This document shows, piece after piece, positions 54,773 to 64,000 of a DNA stretch of 64,000 nucleotides (the first letter of the stretch is position 1; every line of letters begins with the position of its first letter). Origin of the DNA: Persicobacter psychrovividus (lineage in GTDB: Bacteria > Bacteroidota > Bacteroidia > Cytophagales > Cyclobacteriaceae); contig NZ_AP025292.1 of assembly GCF_036492425.1 (NCBI RefSeq), forward strand, positions 1,674,001-1,738,000, written 5' to 3'. Made by a program: the position numbers and the translations under genes. Under the pieces are notes generated by a model, which saw only the letters and a list, made by a program, of their open reading frames with translations, was not told the DNA's origin and did no database searches.

Positions 54773-56305
54773 TTAAATGGCTTTTTTCCAGCCACGAATC
54801 TGATCCAGTTCGTCTTGCATTTTCTTCACCAACTCAGGGGAAGTCGGTGCCAAATCGTTCTGCTCGGCAGGGTCTTCCTTCAGGTTGAATAACTGTCGGT
54901 TAACCTGTCCTTTTTTCGGCTTAATAATTCTTGGTTTGGTAAAACCACCGGAGCCCAAATGCTCAATGAATTTATAATCTCCCGATTGCAAACCGAAGGT
55001 TCCTACCTGCGAATGATAAACGGCGGATGTTCTTCCTTTGAAGCCTTTTTCATTCATCAAGGCACCATAGAAACTATGGCTATCCACGGCTCCACCCACA
55101 GGGATTTCGGCATTGACCACCTCTCCCATTGTTGCGACAATATCATTCAACATCACCAAGTCATTGCGTCGGTTGTTGGCAGGAATATGTCCTTTCCATT
55201 TCATGATCAGCGGCACACGGTGTCCGCCTTCGTAAAGGTCACCTTTTTGACCACGGAATTTACCGTTGGCACGGTGACCGCTGCCACCCAATTCCTGAAT
55301 AGAACCAATCGAAGCGCCATTATCGGAACTGAAAATAATGATCGTATTGTCCAACTGTCCTGTCTTTTCCAACACTTTCTCCAAACGCCCCACATAGGCA
55401 TCCATCATCGTAACAAAATCACCGTATTTTCCGGCACCTGATTTGCCAATAAACTCATCAGCAGGAAGCCAAGGCGTGTGTGGTGCGGTGAATGGCAAAT
55501 AAATGAAAAATGGTTTGTCCTGATCTTTTGTGATAAAAGCGGAAGCCTTGTCCACGAAAGTATCCAAAACCTCATTTGGGTCGAATCCGCTGGTGGATAA
55601 ACCTCCACGCCAGAAATCTTTTTTGTTGTCGATCTGATGTTTTTCATCCTGCAAAGCACTGTCAAGCGCACTTACGTAATGTGCATCCTCGACAAAACCA
55701 TAAGGCGGGATATCCAAAGAGGCAGAGATGCCATAAAAATGATCAAACCCTCTTTTGTTGTGCCATTGCTGATCGGTGAAAGGCGCATTAGGCTTGACGT
55801 CTTTTTCTTTGGCCAAGACTTGAAAGAAGATCTTATCTTTGGTTCTCTCTTCATAGTTGGAATCATCGGCCAATTCCCACGGCAAGCCCAAATGCCATTT
55901 TCCAATGGATGCCGTGCGGTAACCTTTGGATTGAAACATTTTCCCGATCGTGAACTCATCCTCTTCGATCAATGGCTGATCGAAGCCAAAAAGCACGCCA
56001 CTTTGCAGCTTCGAACGCCAGCTGTAACGGCCTGTCAAAACAGAATATCGGGTAGGTGTACAAACCCCTGAAGGCGTGTGGGCGTTCATGAATGAAGTTC
56101 CCTCTTGCATCAAACGATCAAGATTCGGGGTGTTCATCAAGGGGTTATTGGTATAGGCAGCAATATCGCCATAGCCCATATCATCGGCGAGGATAAACAA
56201 CACATTAGGCTGTTTGGCCTCGGCGGTGGGTTGTTTTTGGGTAGCAGGACTACATGCCCAACTACATAAAATCAAACTCAAAAATAAGGATGGTATTGTT
56301 CTCAT
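54773..56305 (-). CDS. Sulfatase (S1 family, formylglycine type), lipoprotein-like
   Basis: The product has 510 residues from the ATG at 56305; an upstream ATG at 56374 adds 23 residues without purpose, and the signal MRTIPSLFLSLILCSWAC fits better. Formylglycine motif Cys82-T-P-T-R is present; metal ligands D41 and D42 (LADDMGYGD) and IIFSSDNGA follow. It hydrolyses sulfate esters, here likely on an algal glycan. Activity needs a formylglycine-generating enzyme encoded elsewhere. A 217-bp gap with a palindrome and terminator separates it from the upstream sulfatase gene. Confidence 0.93.
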   Translation of the reverse strand: MRTIPSLFLSLILCSWACSPATQKQPTAEAKQPNVLFILADDMGYGDIAAYTNNPLMNTPNLDRLMQEGTSFMNAHTPSGVCTPTRYSVLTGRYSWRSKLQSGVLFGFDQPLIEEDEFTIGKMFQSKGYRTASIGKWHLGLPWELADDSNYEERTKDKIFFQVLAKEKDVKPNAPFTDQQWHNKRGFDHFYGISASLDIPPYGFVEDAHYVSALDSALQDEKHQIDNKKDFWRGGLSTSGFDPNEVLDTFVDKASAFITKDQDKPFFIYLPFTAPHTPWLPADEFIGKSGAGKYGDFVTMMDAYVGRLEKVLEKTGQLDNTIIIFSSDNGASIGSIQELGGSGHRANGKFRGQKGDLYEGGHRVPLIMKWKGHIPANNRRNDLVMLNDIVATMGEVVNAEIPVGGAVDSHSFYGALMNEKGFKGRTSAVYHSQVGTFGLQSGDYKFIEHLGSGGFTKPRIIKPKKGQVNRQLFNLKEDPAEQNDLAPTSPELVKKMQDELDQIRGWKKAI

Positions 56306-56392
56306 GGATGATGCGATGGTTAAAAAAAATGGAGTGAATGCTTGTACAAAGATGTTGCCCAGATCATCAAACAAAAATCAGAGATCGCTATT

Positions 56393-56420
56393 GTAGGGAC
56401 GTTGCATGCAACGTCCGTAC
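56393..56420. repeat. Palindromic element GTAGGGACGTTG-N4-CAACGTCCGTAC
   Basis: This is an 11/12-bp palindrome copy related to 22094-22121, with one mismatch. It lies in the 217-bp gap between the two sulfatase genes. Confidence 0.7.
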
Positions 56421-56455
56421 CGTCCGGTACAAATGTAAACTCCAACAGAAACACT

Positions 56456-56507
56456 AAAAAAAAAGATATCTTGATCCAAGTGAGATGCCTGAACCAAGAT
56501 ACTTTTT
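56456..56507 (-). terminator. Probable terminator after the second sulfatase gene
   Basis: AAAAAGATATCTTG and CAAGATACTTTTT form a stem with one unpaired A, around a long loop (about 20 bases). On the minus strand it follows the stop at 56523 and ends in a T tract. Confidence 0.6.
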
Positions 56508-56522
56508 CAAAATAATAAAAAC

Positions 56523-57989
56523 TTACAAATTTTGCTCCTTATCCGGATGAATTCCCCATTCATGTCGGCGTTTAGGATCAAAATCAGGATTGTCTTGTGG
56601 TAATTCAGCCTTCACTTCCGACAGGTGATTATCCAACTCCTGAACCAGCTTTGCGGTAAGGGCAGGATCCTGGTCGGCGATATTTTTGCTCTCTCCCAAA
56701 TCAGAGGAAAGATCATAAATCTCAACTTCTTCGGTGATATAATTTTTGATCACCTTGTAGTTTCCTTTTCTCATCGCACTGGCAGGCTCGCCATGGTGGA
56801 AAACCGGATAATGCCAGAACAAGGCGCGATCTTTGGCGGTACTTGTGCCATCAAAGGTTGGGATCATGGATTGTCCATCCAATACTCGATTTCCTTTTTC
56901 CACCCCAGCAATCTCCAGGAAGGTCGGATACAAATCAATACCACTTACCGGAATATCCGATACCGTATTGGCTTTGGTATGCCCTGGCCAACGGACCATC
57001 ATCGGTACACGAATACCGCCTTCGTAAAGATTTCCTTTCTCCCCTTTCAATGGTTTATTTGAAGTTACCGGCTGATTACGGGTATATTTCAAATATTCTT
57101 TCCGGTAAGGCTCATGCAAACCACCATTGTCCGAATAGAAGACAATCATGGTGTTGTCGGCCAAATTCAGCTCGTCGATTTTGTCCAAAACAACACCGAC
57201 ATTGTTGTCCAAAGATTTGATCATTCCGGCATACCAAGGGTTATTAACCGGCATGGTGTGTGGCTTGTCTTTGAATTGATTATACAGACTGTCTGGCACT
57301 TCCAACGGCAGGTGAACAGCGAAGTGCGAGATAACCAAGAAGAAGGTAGAATCCTGATTTCTTTCCAGAAAATCTACCGCATAATTGGTCAGTGCGTCTG
57401 TCAGATAAACTGAATCTTCAATCTGTTGGGTTGGGTAAAACTTCTTATTCAATCCATAATAAGTTCCTCCACCCTGATACATTACCACATCGTCAAAGCC
57501 TTGCTTATCGACAAAATATTCTTCTTCATCGCCCAAATGCCATTTGCCGAAATAACCGGTTTTGTAACCCGCATCACGCAATGCCTCGCCGAAAGTTTCT
57601 ACTTCCAAAGGCAAGTGCTGGGTGCGGTTTACCACTGCGAGCTTTTTTTCATAAGGTCGCCAATGGCCAGGAATCCAGTCTGTAACACCCAAACGTGCAG
57701 GGTACTGACCGGAGAACACCCCTGCCCTTGCCGGCGAACAAACCGGTGCCGGAGCGTAGGCATTGGTATAGCGAACCCCCTGCTCTGCAAAAGCATCGAT
57801 TCGAGGGCTTTCGTGATAGGTGTTGTTGTAACAGCTCAGATCTGCCCAGCCCATATCATCCACATAGATGAAGACCATATTAGGCCTTTTCTCTGAAGAT
57901 TTGGCATTTGCCTGGCTTTCGGACTGAGATTTTTGAGAACATGCTCCCAATGAAATCATCAGGAGCATGAAAGGAATTAATCGCATCAT
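56523..57989 (-). CDS. Sulfatase (S1 family, formylglycine type), lipoprotein
   Basis: The 488-residue protein has a lipobox SLGAC (Cys17). The formylglycine motif is Cys84-S-P-A-R, with D44/D45 (YVDDMGWAD) and late metal ligands in VFYSDNGG. The start ATG overlaps the upstream gene's TGA (57986-57989, ATGA), so the two are translationally coupled. It belongs to the operon GH92, two GH-A genes, sulfatase. It likely removes sulfate from the glycan degraded by the preceding hydrolases. Confidence 0.94.
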   Translation of the reverse strand: MMRLIPFMLLMISLGACSQKSQSESQANAKSSEKRPNMVFIYVDDMGWADLSCYNNTYHESPRIDAFAEQGVRYTNAYAPAPVCSPARAGVFSGQYPARLGVTDWIPGHWRPYEKKLAVVNRTQHLPLEVETFGEALRDAGYKTGYFGKWHLGDEEEYFVDKQGFDDVVMYQGGGTYYGLNKKFYPTQQIEDSVYLTDALTNYAVDFLERNQDSTFFLVISHFAVHLPLEVPDSLYNQFKDKPHTMPVNNPWYAGMIKSLDNNVGVVLDKIDELNLADNTMIVFYSDNGGLHEPYRKEYLKYTRNQPVTSNKPLKGEKGNLYEGGIRVPMMVRWPGHTKANTVSDIPVSGIDLYPTFLEIAGVEKGNRVLDGQSMIPTFDGTSTAKDRALFWHYPVFHHGEPASAMRKGNYKVIKNYITEEVEIYDLSSDLGESKNIADQDPALTAKLVQELDNHLSEVKAELPQDNPDFDPKRRHEWGIHPDKEQNL

Positions 57990-60900
57990 TGAATCATCAA
58001 TTTTTGTGAGTATGATGTACGATTATAGAAAATATGAACGATATACATCGACGGATTCAGCGAAGGAATCTTTGATTTTAAAATTTCAGATACCTGCTTG
58101 TGATTTCCTGAAAACTGAATTTGAGACTGACCGCTGAAAGAGGTGATACTCAGGCTGATCTCGCCATCAAAAGGATTAATGTTTAAGCCTTCTCCAGATT
58201 TAATCACCGATGGGAAAAGCAATATTCCTCCTTTGGACTTGTCATTTGAAAGCGTAAAGTTCCCTTCTCCTTTAGCATTAAAAGAAAATTCTTCAATGGC
58301 ATTAGATTTTAAGGTGATTTTCGACATCACTTCTGCTATTCCAATGCTGCTATATTCTACTGCAAAGGTTGTCTTTTCTCCTTGTGCCAAGCTTTTCTTC
58401 ATGTTTGCATCGTCAATCATGAATGCTTCTGCATCACCTTCATTGGTAATTTCAGAGATTTCAAGCTGAATAAAGCCTGTATTTTCCAATACAAAGACTT
58501 TACGAATAACATCCTCTTCGTCTTCTGATTTACCAAAATCGATTTCAGCACCCGTCTCGATTACAGTACCCGACTGCGTAACATAAATTTTAGCAACGTT
58601 TTCATAAATGTTGGCTTTAACAGCAAAATTCATTTCTGAATTTTCATCAGCATCAGTAACAATCTTTAAGTTTGCTGCCAATTGGCGTTCCGTAGAATGA
58701 TCAGCCGTCATAGAAACTCTTGACAACCCACCTACTGGAATAGATGCTGGTAAATTCGACAATGTAAAGTTGCCATTAGAAAAGCCTGAAGCATCCTGAT
58801 CGATCATCAGAGGCTCATTCCCCAGATTTTCAATAAGCAAAGTAAATACATTGGCGCCAGTTTCCACTTCCACATTCCCACAGTCGATCACATCGCCATT
58901 ACTTAGTTGATCGGTACCAAAAAAGTAGGACGCTTTTTTAAATCGAGGGCTTTGTTCTACTTCACCAGTAAGGTTCAAGACAATGGTCTGATCTGCCTCA
59001 GCACCACCAGTAGTAAATCTCAACTTCCCTGAAAATTCACCTAATTCCTGAGCGGTAAATCTCAATCTTTTATCCCAAACTTCACCCGGGTTAATGCCAT
59101 CTGCTAATGGATCCAATGTAAATCCTTCAGCACCAAACCAACCTGTACTATCGGCCTTGAAAATAGCGATTTCTTTCCCTGAGTTAGACAGGATAAGCTC
59201 GTATTCTTTTGTTGTACCAATGTCAATCACTTTAGTCAATTGTGCATCGTGCTCTCCTGGCCCAAAAACCTGACCGTTAAATCTTAACGATAATGCAGAA
59301 CGCATTTCGGCAACCTCAGCTCTGATCGTGAAGGATTTGAATACCGAACCATCAGCGTTCATCACAGACAGTTGGCTTAGATACTCACCGACCTCTGAGC
59401 GGTCAAGTTGAATATATACGCGAGTAAAATCACTACCTTGCTCAGGTACCAAGGTGTACTTAAAGCCATCCAAATTCATAGAAAAAGGACCGTCAGTATT
59501 GGAGAATACAAAAGGTTGCTCTGCATGGAACTCAAGAGTTGCTGGTCCAAGGTTTTTAATCGTCAATGCAAATTCATGCACTTCACCTTCCGCAGGAGTT
59601 ACAGCACCCAAGTCAATACCAAAATCTACTTCTGAACCCTTATCTTCCGCATTAGTCACACGAAGGATGTATTCTGAAGCAACATGAATTACCGACGATT
59701 CAACCCAAGCTAAACCGTGAGCGGGAATCGTAATTTGCCCTTCAGTGATTGTTGCTGTTTCTTCAATTGGTGTATTTTCGCGCTCATATTCCTGGCTTGT
59801 AAAGTTATAAACCTGACCGTCCAAACCTTCTAAAGTACTTACATCAATCGTTTTGCTCTCTGCAGTATAGTTTACAAACAAGTAGCGGTCTGTTCCTTGA
59901 CTGTTTTGAGAGAACTTCATTCCCATTACAGGCAAAATACCTTTATCCGTTGGGTCAACGCCATCAATATTAAGCAATGCCGCCGACTCACATCCACGAG
60001 AAGCTTTAGACAAAAAGGAATAAGCAACACCAAAAGCATTGATAGGTAATTCTTTACCTACATCTGTAAATTGGTGAAAACACAACAAACCAAGGTTACC
60101 ATTTTTCATCCAGTTCCAAGCCTGGAAGATAGAAGCCATCCCTAATCCCCAAGAACGTTCACCCTCTTCAGGTTTATTCGATGTAGCATCAAACTCAGTG
60201 ATCCAGTAATCAAAATCCTTAGGCATTTTTGAACGAAGGCTATCGTGTTCCCAAGATTCTTTTATAGAACCCAAAGCAGCAAGCATATTCTCTTCATCAG
60301 TGATCATATTACCATCATGCACACCACCATAGATGTGTAAACTTACCGCATCAATATAATCCTTATCCAAATGAGGCACGACTTTTTCGTTCCAAGCATT
60401 ACGACGAGTGGTAGCATCATCTGAGTTGGCATCAGAAGCTGTAGCTGCCAATACAACACCCGGAAAACGCTTTTTCAATCGCTCAGCCCAGTTGTTTACT
60501 GCCATAGCATATGCCGCACCATCTTCAGGAAATGCCCCTACTAAATCTGGGTAGTTGGTTGAACCTGCAGAATAAGGCTCCACTTGTGCACCACCATTAG
60601 AACCTGTACCTGAAGGCCCTTTGGCAAAGAAATACTCATTACCAAACTCAATATACTTAATCGGGATATTGCGATTTTCAGCATCCTCAAGCATGATCAT
60701 GGCATTGTCATAACGAACATCCATCATGGCCCACCAATCATCACTGCCAGGAGTTTGGTCTATTTCACGTTGCCACAATTGGGTGAAATAATCAGCACCA
60801 GGGGTGGTCATGTTCAATACCCACATTACCTCAGTTTGACCCTCCATATGTTTGATCAACTTTTGGAGATCAGAAACTGGGTTTTTTCCACGAGGGAAGG

Positions 60901-61249
60901 TATTAATCCAGTTGATGACATGTTTTTTGTCGATAAATGCACGGTTAGTTGAGTTGACATCAATTTCACCTTCAGTAACATTAAACAGGCGAGCCTCTTG
61001 ATAATCCCAATAGGTACTTACAGTACCACCAGGATAGCGAATGAGCGGAGATCCGGTTTTCTCAAAAGCACTACGCATGTTGGCATTATTCCAGGGGTTA
61101 TTCGTGGTAGCCGTTTGGCTATTAAAACCCGCCATTTCTTTATAGATTTTTTGGGCATTACCGGCCCCGGTGACCGATAACTGGGCTTTTGAAAACTGTG
61201 CCGAGCACAACAAAAGCAGTAAAAAAGATAAGTTTAAAAAGTTCTTCAT
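57986..61249 (-). CDS. Clan GH-A-like hydrolase with anchor-D/Ig-like domains and T9SS tail
   Basis: The 1087-residue protein has a signal peptide and a (beta/alpha)8-type hydrolase region (25-520) with RYPGGT (71-76), candidate acid/base Glu205 in IEFGNEYF, and candidate nucleophile Glu353 in WITEFDAT. These recall GH51/GH39/GH44-type clan GH-A enzymes, and I cannot assign the family. Choice-of-anchor-D/Ig-like repeats follow (FGIDLGAVTPAEGEVHEF and similar), then a T9SS tail (LLFPSVIKSGEGLNINPF). It starts 7 bp after the related 61257 gene. It is probably a secreted hydrolase of the operon. Confidence 0.8.
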   Translation of the reverse strand: MKNFLNLSFLLLLLCSAQFSKAQLSVTGAGNAQKIYKEMAGFNSQTATTNNPWNNANMRSAFEKTGSPLIRYPGGTVSTYWDYQEARLFNVTEGEIDVNSTNRAFIDKKHVINWINTFPRGKNPVSDLQKLIKHMEGQTEVMWVLNMTTPGADYFTQLWQREIDQTPGSDDWWAMMDVRYDNAMIMLEDAENRNIPIKYIEFGNEYFFAKGPSGTGSNGGAQVEPYSAGSTNYPDLVGAFPEDGAAYAMAVNNWAERLKKRFPGVVLAATASDANSDDATTRRNAWNEKVVPHLDKDYIDAVSLHIYGGVHDGNMITDEENMLAALGSIKESWEHDSLRSKMPKDFDYWITEFDATSNKPEEGERSWGLGMASIFQAWNWMKNGNLGLLCFHQFTDVGKELPINAFGVAYSFLSKASRGCESAALLNIDGVDPTDKGILPVMGMKFSQNSQGTDRYLFVNYTAESKTIDVSTLEGLDGQVYNFTSQEYERENTPIEETATITEGQITIPAHGLAWVESSVIHVASEYILRVTNAEDKGSEVDFGIDLGAVTPAEGEVHEFALTIKNLGPATLEFHAEQPFVFSNTDGPFSMNLDGFKYTLVPEQGSDFTRVYIQLDRSEVGEYLSQLSVMNADGSVFKSFTIRAEVAEMRSALSLRFNGQVFGPGEHDAQLTKVIDIGTTKEYELILSNSGKEIAIFKADSTGWFGAEGFTLDPLADGINPGEVWDKRLRFTAQELGEFSGKLRFTTGGAEADQTIVLNLTGEVEQSPRFKKASYFFGTDQLSNGDVIDCGNVEVETGANVFTLLIENLGNEPLMIDQDASGFSNGNFTLSNLPASIPVGGLSRVSMTADHSTERQLAANLKIVTDADENSEMNFAVKANIYENVAKIYVTQSGTVIETGAEIDFGKSEDEEDVIRKVFVLENTGFIQLEISEITNEGDAEAFMIDDANMKKSLAQGEKTTFAVEYSSIGIAEVMSKITLKSNAIEEFSFNAKGEGNFTLSNDKSKGGILLFPSVIKSGEGLNINPFDGEISLSITSFSGQSQIQFSGNHKQVSEILKSKIPSLNPSMYIVHIFYNRTSYSQKLMIQ

Positions 61250-61256
61250 AGAATAG

Positions 61257-62771
61257 TTATTTTAGGATACAGATTGAAAATGGGGGTAATTCAATATTTG
61301 GGTGGTTGGCCAAAACTTTTTCAGATTTGAGACTTTCCCAACCGACCACATTTTGCGCTAATTCCTGATTGTATATGGTGCCGTTCAGCCCAGTAAATAG
61401 ATCTGGTTTCTGAAGGCTTTTATAGTTGGCGCTGAAATTAATCAGGATTGCAGAGCGTTCGTTAGCCTCATTGGTAAAGGCATAAACTTGCAAGCCTTCG
61501 AAGCGTTCTCCTTTATCGTTTTCAAGGAATACCTGATCTTTCACTTCCATAGGAATTGCGGTGGTTTTGCCCTCAATTGCGGTACTGAACAGGCTCGTTG
61601 CCACTCCCCCAGCGGTAAGTTCATAAGGTTTTCCAGTATTGAAGCCTTTGGTGTAAATTTGCCCGAAAAGGCCACCTACCAGGTTATGTACACTGGTGAT
61701 TTCCACAGGACCATTCAAAAATTCCAGGTAAAATACGGAAGTAATGAGGCTATGCGCCCAGCTGTGCAAAGTGATGGAATGATCGTCACGCATATTGAAC
61801 TCCGTAATCCACAAAGGCAATTCACGGTCATGGTGCAGCTTTTTATAGAAAGACGCTGTTTTTTGGGCATTCACCCACATATTGGTTTGTGCCTTAGGAT
61901 CTTGAAGCAATGACTTCTCCCAGTCAGCGACGGTCATTTCTCCACCAGGATAGTGACGTGTTGCTGAAGATAAATCCTTGGACCCTTCCGTTCCTGCAGT
62001 AATATTGAGGCGCTCTTTGCTACCGTCCAATCCTGAAGGACCATACTTATGGTAAGTAATCGCATCGGCATTATTACAATGTGCCAACACACGATTCGTC
62101 CAGTTTTCCTGACGCTTATGGCGCTCAAGGGTAGTTCCTAATACAGAACATTTGGCTTTCGGAAATTCTGCTTTAATGGCAGCGATCCACGCCTGACAAG
62201 TATCCCCGTAAATTTCAGGGCTTGGGTACATTTTCTTTGGGAAAGGCAAGTCGAAATATAACTCATTACCCATTTCCACATACTCAATTTCAAGACCTGC
62301 CTTTGCCGCACGGCGCAAGTTTCGCAATGCATGCGCTCGGTCTTTGGAGAGCATATTCAGCATAAAAACAGGCTTGGAGTTGGTTTTATGTACCAATTCC
62401 GCGAATTGCTCTACGGTATAGCGGTTTTTGCTTTCACGCAAACCCTGGGTCACCACCCATTTGATCATCAGGTTATCAGGCACATCCTGATCGATCCAAC
62501 CTAAATCCCAGTCCCAATAGTTCCCTATTGTTCCTCCTGGGTAACGGATCGTCTTCACATTCAGGTCCTGAATGGCCTCAATAAATTCTACATTTTTTTC
62601 AGGGGCATATTCCCCTACTAAATTGGCATTGACACCGATCATATCGCTATTGATCGCCCGCTTTTTTCCAGGCACAATCTCTTGGTGCTCTTCAATGGTT
62701 GAAGGCCCAAAGGCAAATATGAGCCCGACTATGATCGCCACACTCGAAAAATATAAATACTTATACTTCAT
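61257..62771 (-). CDS. Clan GH-A-like glycoside hydrolase
   Basis: The 504-residue protein has an N-terminal signal anchor (about 5-22). It has the same motifs as the next gene: IRYPGGTIGNYWDWDLG, candidate acid/base Glu170 in VEMGNELYF and candidate nucleophile Glu324 in WITEFNMRD. The C-terminal beta domain ends FSICILK. It is a single-domain relative of the 57986-61249 protein without extra modules or T9SS tail. It follows the GH92 gene by 20 bp and precedes the larger paralogue by 7 bp. The substrate is not known. Confidence 0.82.
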   Translation of the reverse strand: MKYKYLYFSSVAIIVGLIFAFGPSTIEEHQEIVPGKKRAINSDMIGVNANLVGEYAPEKNVEFIEAIQDLNVKTIRYPGGTIGNYWDWDLGWIDQDVPDNLMIKWVVTQGLRESKNRYTVEQFAELVHKTNSKPVFMLNMLSKDRAHALRNLRRAAKAGLEIEYVEMGNELYFDLPFPKKMYPSPEIYGDTCQAWIAAIKAEFPKAKCSVLGTTLERHKRQENWTNRVLAHCNNADAITYHKYGPSGLDGSKERLNITAGTEGSKDLSSATRHYPGGEMTVADWEKSLLQDPKAQTNMWVNAQKTASFYKKLHHDRELPLWITEFNMRDDHSITLHSWAHSLITSVFYLEFLNGPVEITSVHNLVGGLFGQIYTKGFNTGKPYELTAGGVATSLFSTAIEGKTTAIPMEVKDQVFLENDKGERFEGLQVYAFTNEANERSAILINFSANYKSLQKPDLFTGLNGTIYNQELAQNVVGWESLKSEKVLANHPNIELPPFSICILK

Positions 62772-62791
62772 AGGTTATAAAAAAATATCGG

Positions 62792-64000
62792 TTAATGATT
62801 AGGCAGTTTTATAAAATCCAGTTCGGAACTATTGATGAGTTCTTCATGGCTAATTTCAAAATTCTTGAACACCTTTCCATTGGCATTTACCGCCTGATCA
62901 AAATATGGAGAATCGGTGTTTTTCTTCAGTGTCAAGGTTTTTCCCTCATAGAGATAATCATCAAAATGAAGGGTTACTTTGTTGAATCTTGGGGTGGTCA
63001 GTTGATATACAGGTACTCCTGGAGCGTCGGGATAAATTCCGAGGTAGGAGAAAACCAACCAAGCCGATAAGGTTCCTGCGTCATCATTTCCAGGAATACC
63101 TTTTGGGCCATTGAAAAAGTTTTTATCAGCGATTTGAGGGATTTTTTCCTGCGTGATTTTCGCGCCATCTTTCACATAATTGAACAGGTAAGGGTAACTG
63201 ATGTCGGGCTCATTGGTAATATCAAAATGCCCATCGGCAAATACCGAGTTCAACTTACTCACAAAAAGCTCCTCTCCCATTTTTTTCACCAATAAACTGG
63301 TGGCATGTGGGGCAAAAAAGTTGTATTGCCATGCAGAACCTTCGCAAAAACCGCGTCCACCGCTATTTTCCCATCGAATATCGAAGGTTCTGTCCAGTGG
63401 ATTAAAAGGTTCGTGCCAAGAGCCATCTTTATTTTTGGCGTGGAAGAAAGAATTTTCAGGGTCGTATAACTTCATCAAAGACTGGCTTTGCTTCAGGAAC
63501 TTTTTCCCCATTTTTTTATCTCCCTGATCGATCAGGAATTGACCAATCCCATAATCGGCCAAATTATATTCCATCGTTGTTGATACCGTTCCCCAGACGA
63601 TCCCATTTTCAAAGCTGAATTTTTTCGGATCTCCATGGCGGTCATCCTCTGGGCAGTAACCCAATTGCCAGTAATAGTCATTCCCTGGGCGATTAAGGTT
63701 ATTTTCCGTTTGTAATCCGTGTTTCAGAAAGGCCGATTTAGCCACCTCGATATCAAAATCTTTAATGCCTTTAAAATAGCTGTCCACAATGACAGGAATT
63801 GCAGGGTCCCCTACCATAACGCGGGTATCGTTTCCGAATAGCTCCCATTTAGGCAACCAGCCAGACTCTTTGTACATTTCCAACATTGTAACCACCATAT
63901 CCCTTTGCTGCTGAGGATAAAACAAAGCCATCAGCGGGTGTAAAGTTCTGTAAGTATCCCACAGTGAAAATGTGCTATAACGGGTGTACTTTGACTGAGT
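62792..64000 (-). CDS. GH92 alpha-mannosidase, C-terminal part (5' end outside window)
   Basis: The frame continues through the window end: residues upstream of the first ATG (63931) read SLWDTYRTLHPLMALFYP, a typical GH92 segment, so the gene starts beyond 64000. The visible 402 residues include PGNDYYWQLGYCPEDDRHG, NPLDRTFDIRWENSGGRGFCEGSAWQYN and the GH92 hallmark GIPGNDDAGTLSAWLVFSYLGIYP. GH92 enzymes are calcium-dependent exo-alpha-mannosidases of Bacteroidota. It is the first visible gene of the downstream operon and points to a mannose-containing substrate. Confidence 0.95.
   Translation of the reverse strand, partial: TQSKYTRYSTFSLWDTYRTLHPLMALFYPQQQRDMVVTMLEMYKESGWLPKWELFGNDTRVMVGDPAIPVIVDSYFKGIKDFDIEVAKSAFLKHGLQTENNLNRPGNDYYWQLGYCPEDDRHGDPKKFSFENGIVWGTVSTTMEYNLADYGIGQFLIDQGDKKMGKKFLKQSQSLMKLYDPENSFFHAKNKDGSWHEPFNPLDRTFDIRWENSGGRGFCEGSAWQYNFFAPHATSLLVKKMGEELFVSKLNSVFADGHFDITNEPDISYPYLFNYVKDGAKITQEKIPQIADKNFFNGPKGIPGNDDAGTLSAWLVFSYLGIYPDAPGVPVYQLTTPRFNKVTLHFDDYLYEGKTLTLKKNTDSPYFDQAVNANGKVFKNFEISHEELINSSELDFIKLPNH

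Overview
The window looks like chromosomal DNA of a marine member of the Bacteroidota, most likely order Cytophagales. This is inferred from SusC/SusD-type uptake genes, several proteins with type IX secretion (T9SS) C-terminal sorting tails, lipoproteins of Bacteroidota type, promoters of the TTG/TAnnTTTG kind, and sulfatases typical of algal-polysaccharide degraders. No rRNA or tRNA gene was recognised, and no insertion sequence or integrase was seen.

Layout. 1-10 kb: the end of a nicotinate phosphoribosyltransferase gene; a membrane-anchored spermidine-synthase-like protein coupled to a Tat-exported FAD amine oxidase; an XRE regulator; a YbjN-like/PspA pair; an MscS channel; a small HlyD-like protein; a three-FAS1-domain lipoprotein; and a PP-loop ATPase. 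10-16 kb: a sugar isomerase-like protein, a phytanoyl-CoA dioxygenase-like enzyme divergent from an AraC regulator, an AAA/PD-(D/E)XK protein, and a spacer full of small hairpins. 16-23 kb: purL, then a short AT-rich island (LA_2272 repeat protein, YARHG protein, unknown membrane protein) punctuated by duplicated terminator/leader segments. 23-24 kb: a 5-unit ~156-bp repeat array. 24-32 kb: a signalling island with a response regulator, a hybrid kinase with decayed CheB and CheR domains, and a divergent intact CheB-CheR-PAS protein with no kinase. 32-35.5 kb: an HxlR regulator, a membrane-bound AraC-type regulator and a J-domain coiled-coil protein.

35.5-64 kb is a large polysaccharide-utilisation region, almost all on the minus strand: GH92 alpha-mannosidase (cut by the window end), two clan GH-A-like hydrolases, two S1 sulfatases, two giant paralogous Asp-box beta-propeller proteins, then SusC, SusD and an IPT/Calx-beta surface protein. 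The gene set suggests a sulfated, mannose-containing glycan: surface propellers and T9SS enzymes bind or cut it, sulfatases and exo-enzymes trim it, and SusCD imports the products.

The most unusual non-coding features are dispersed and tandem copies of one palindromic element (core GCGAGCGTCCCRCTCGTGAT or its reverse complement). They occur as singletons near position 600-750, as a ~156-bp array at 23.0-23.8 kb, and as an 18-unit array with an exact 58-bp period at 48.5-49.6 kb between the two propeller paralogues.
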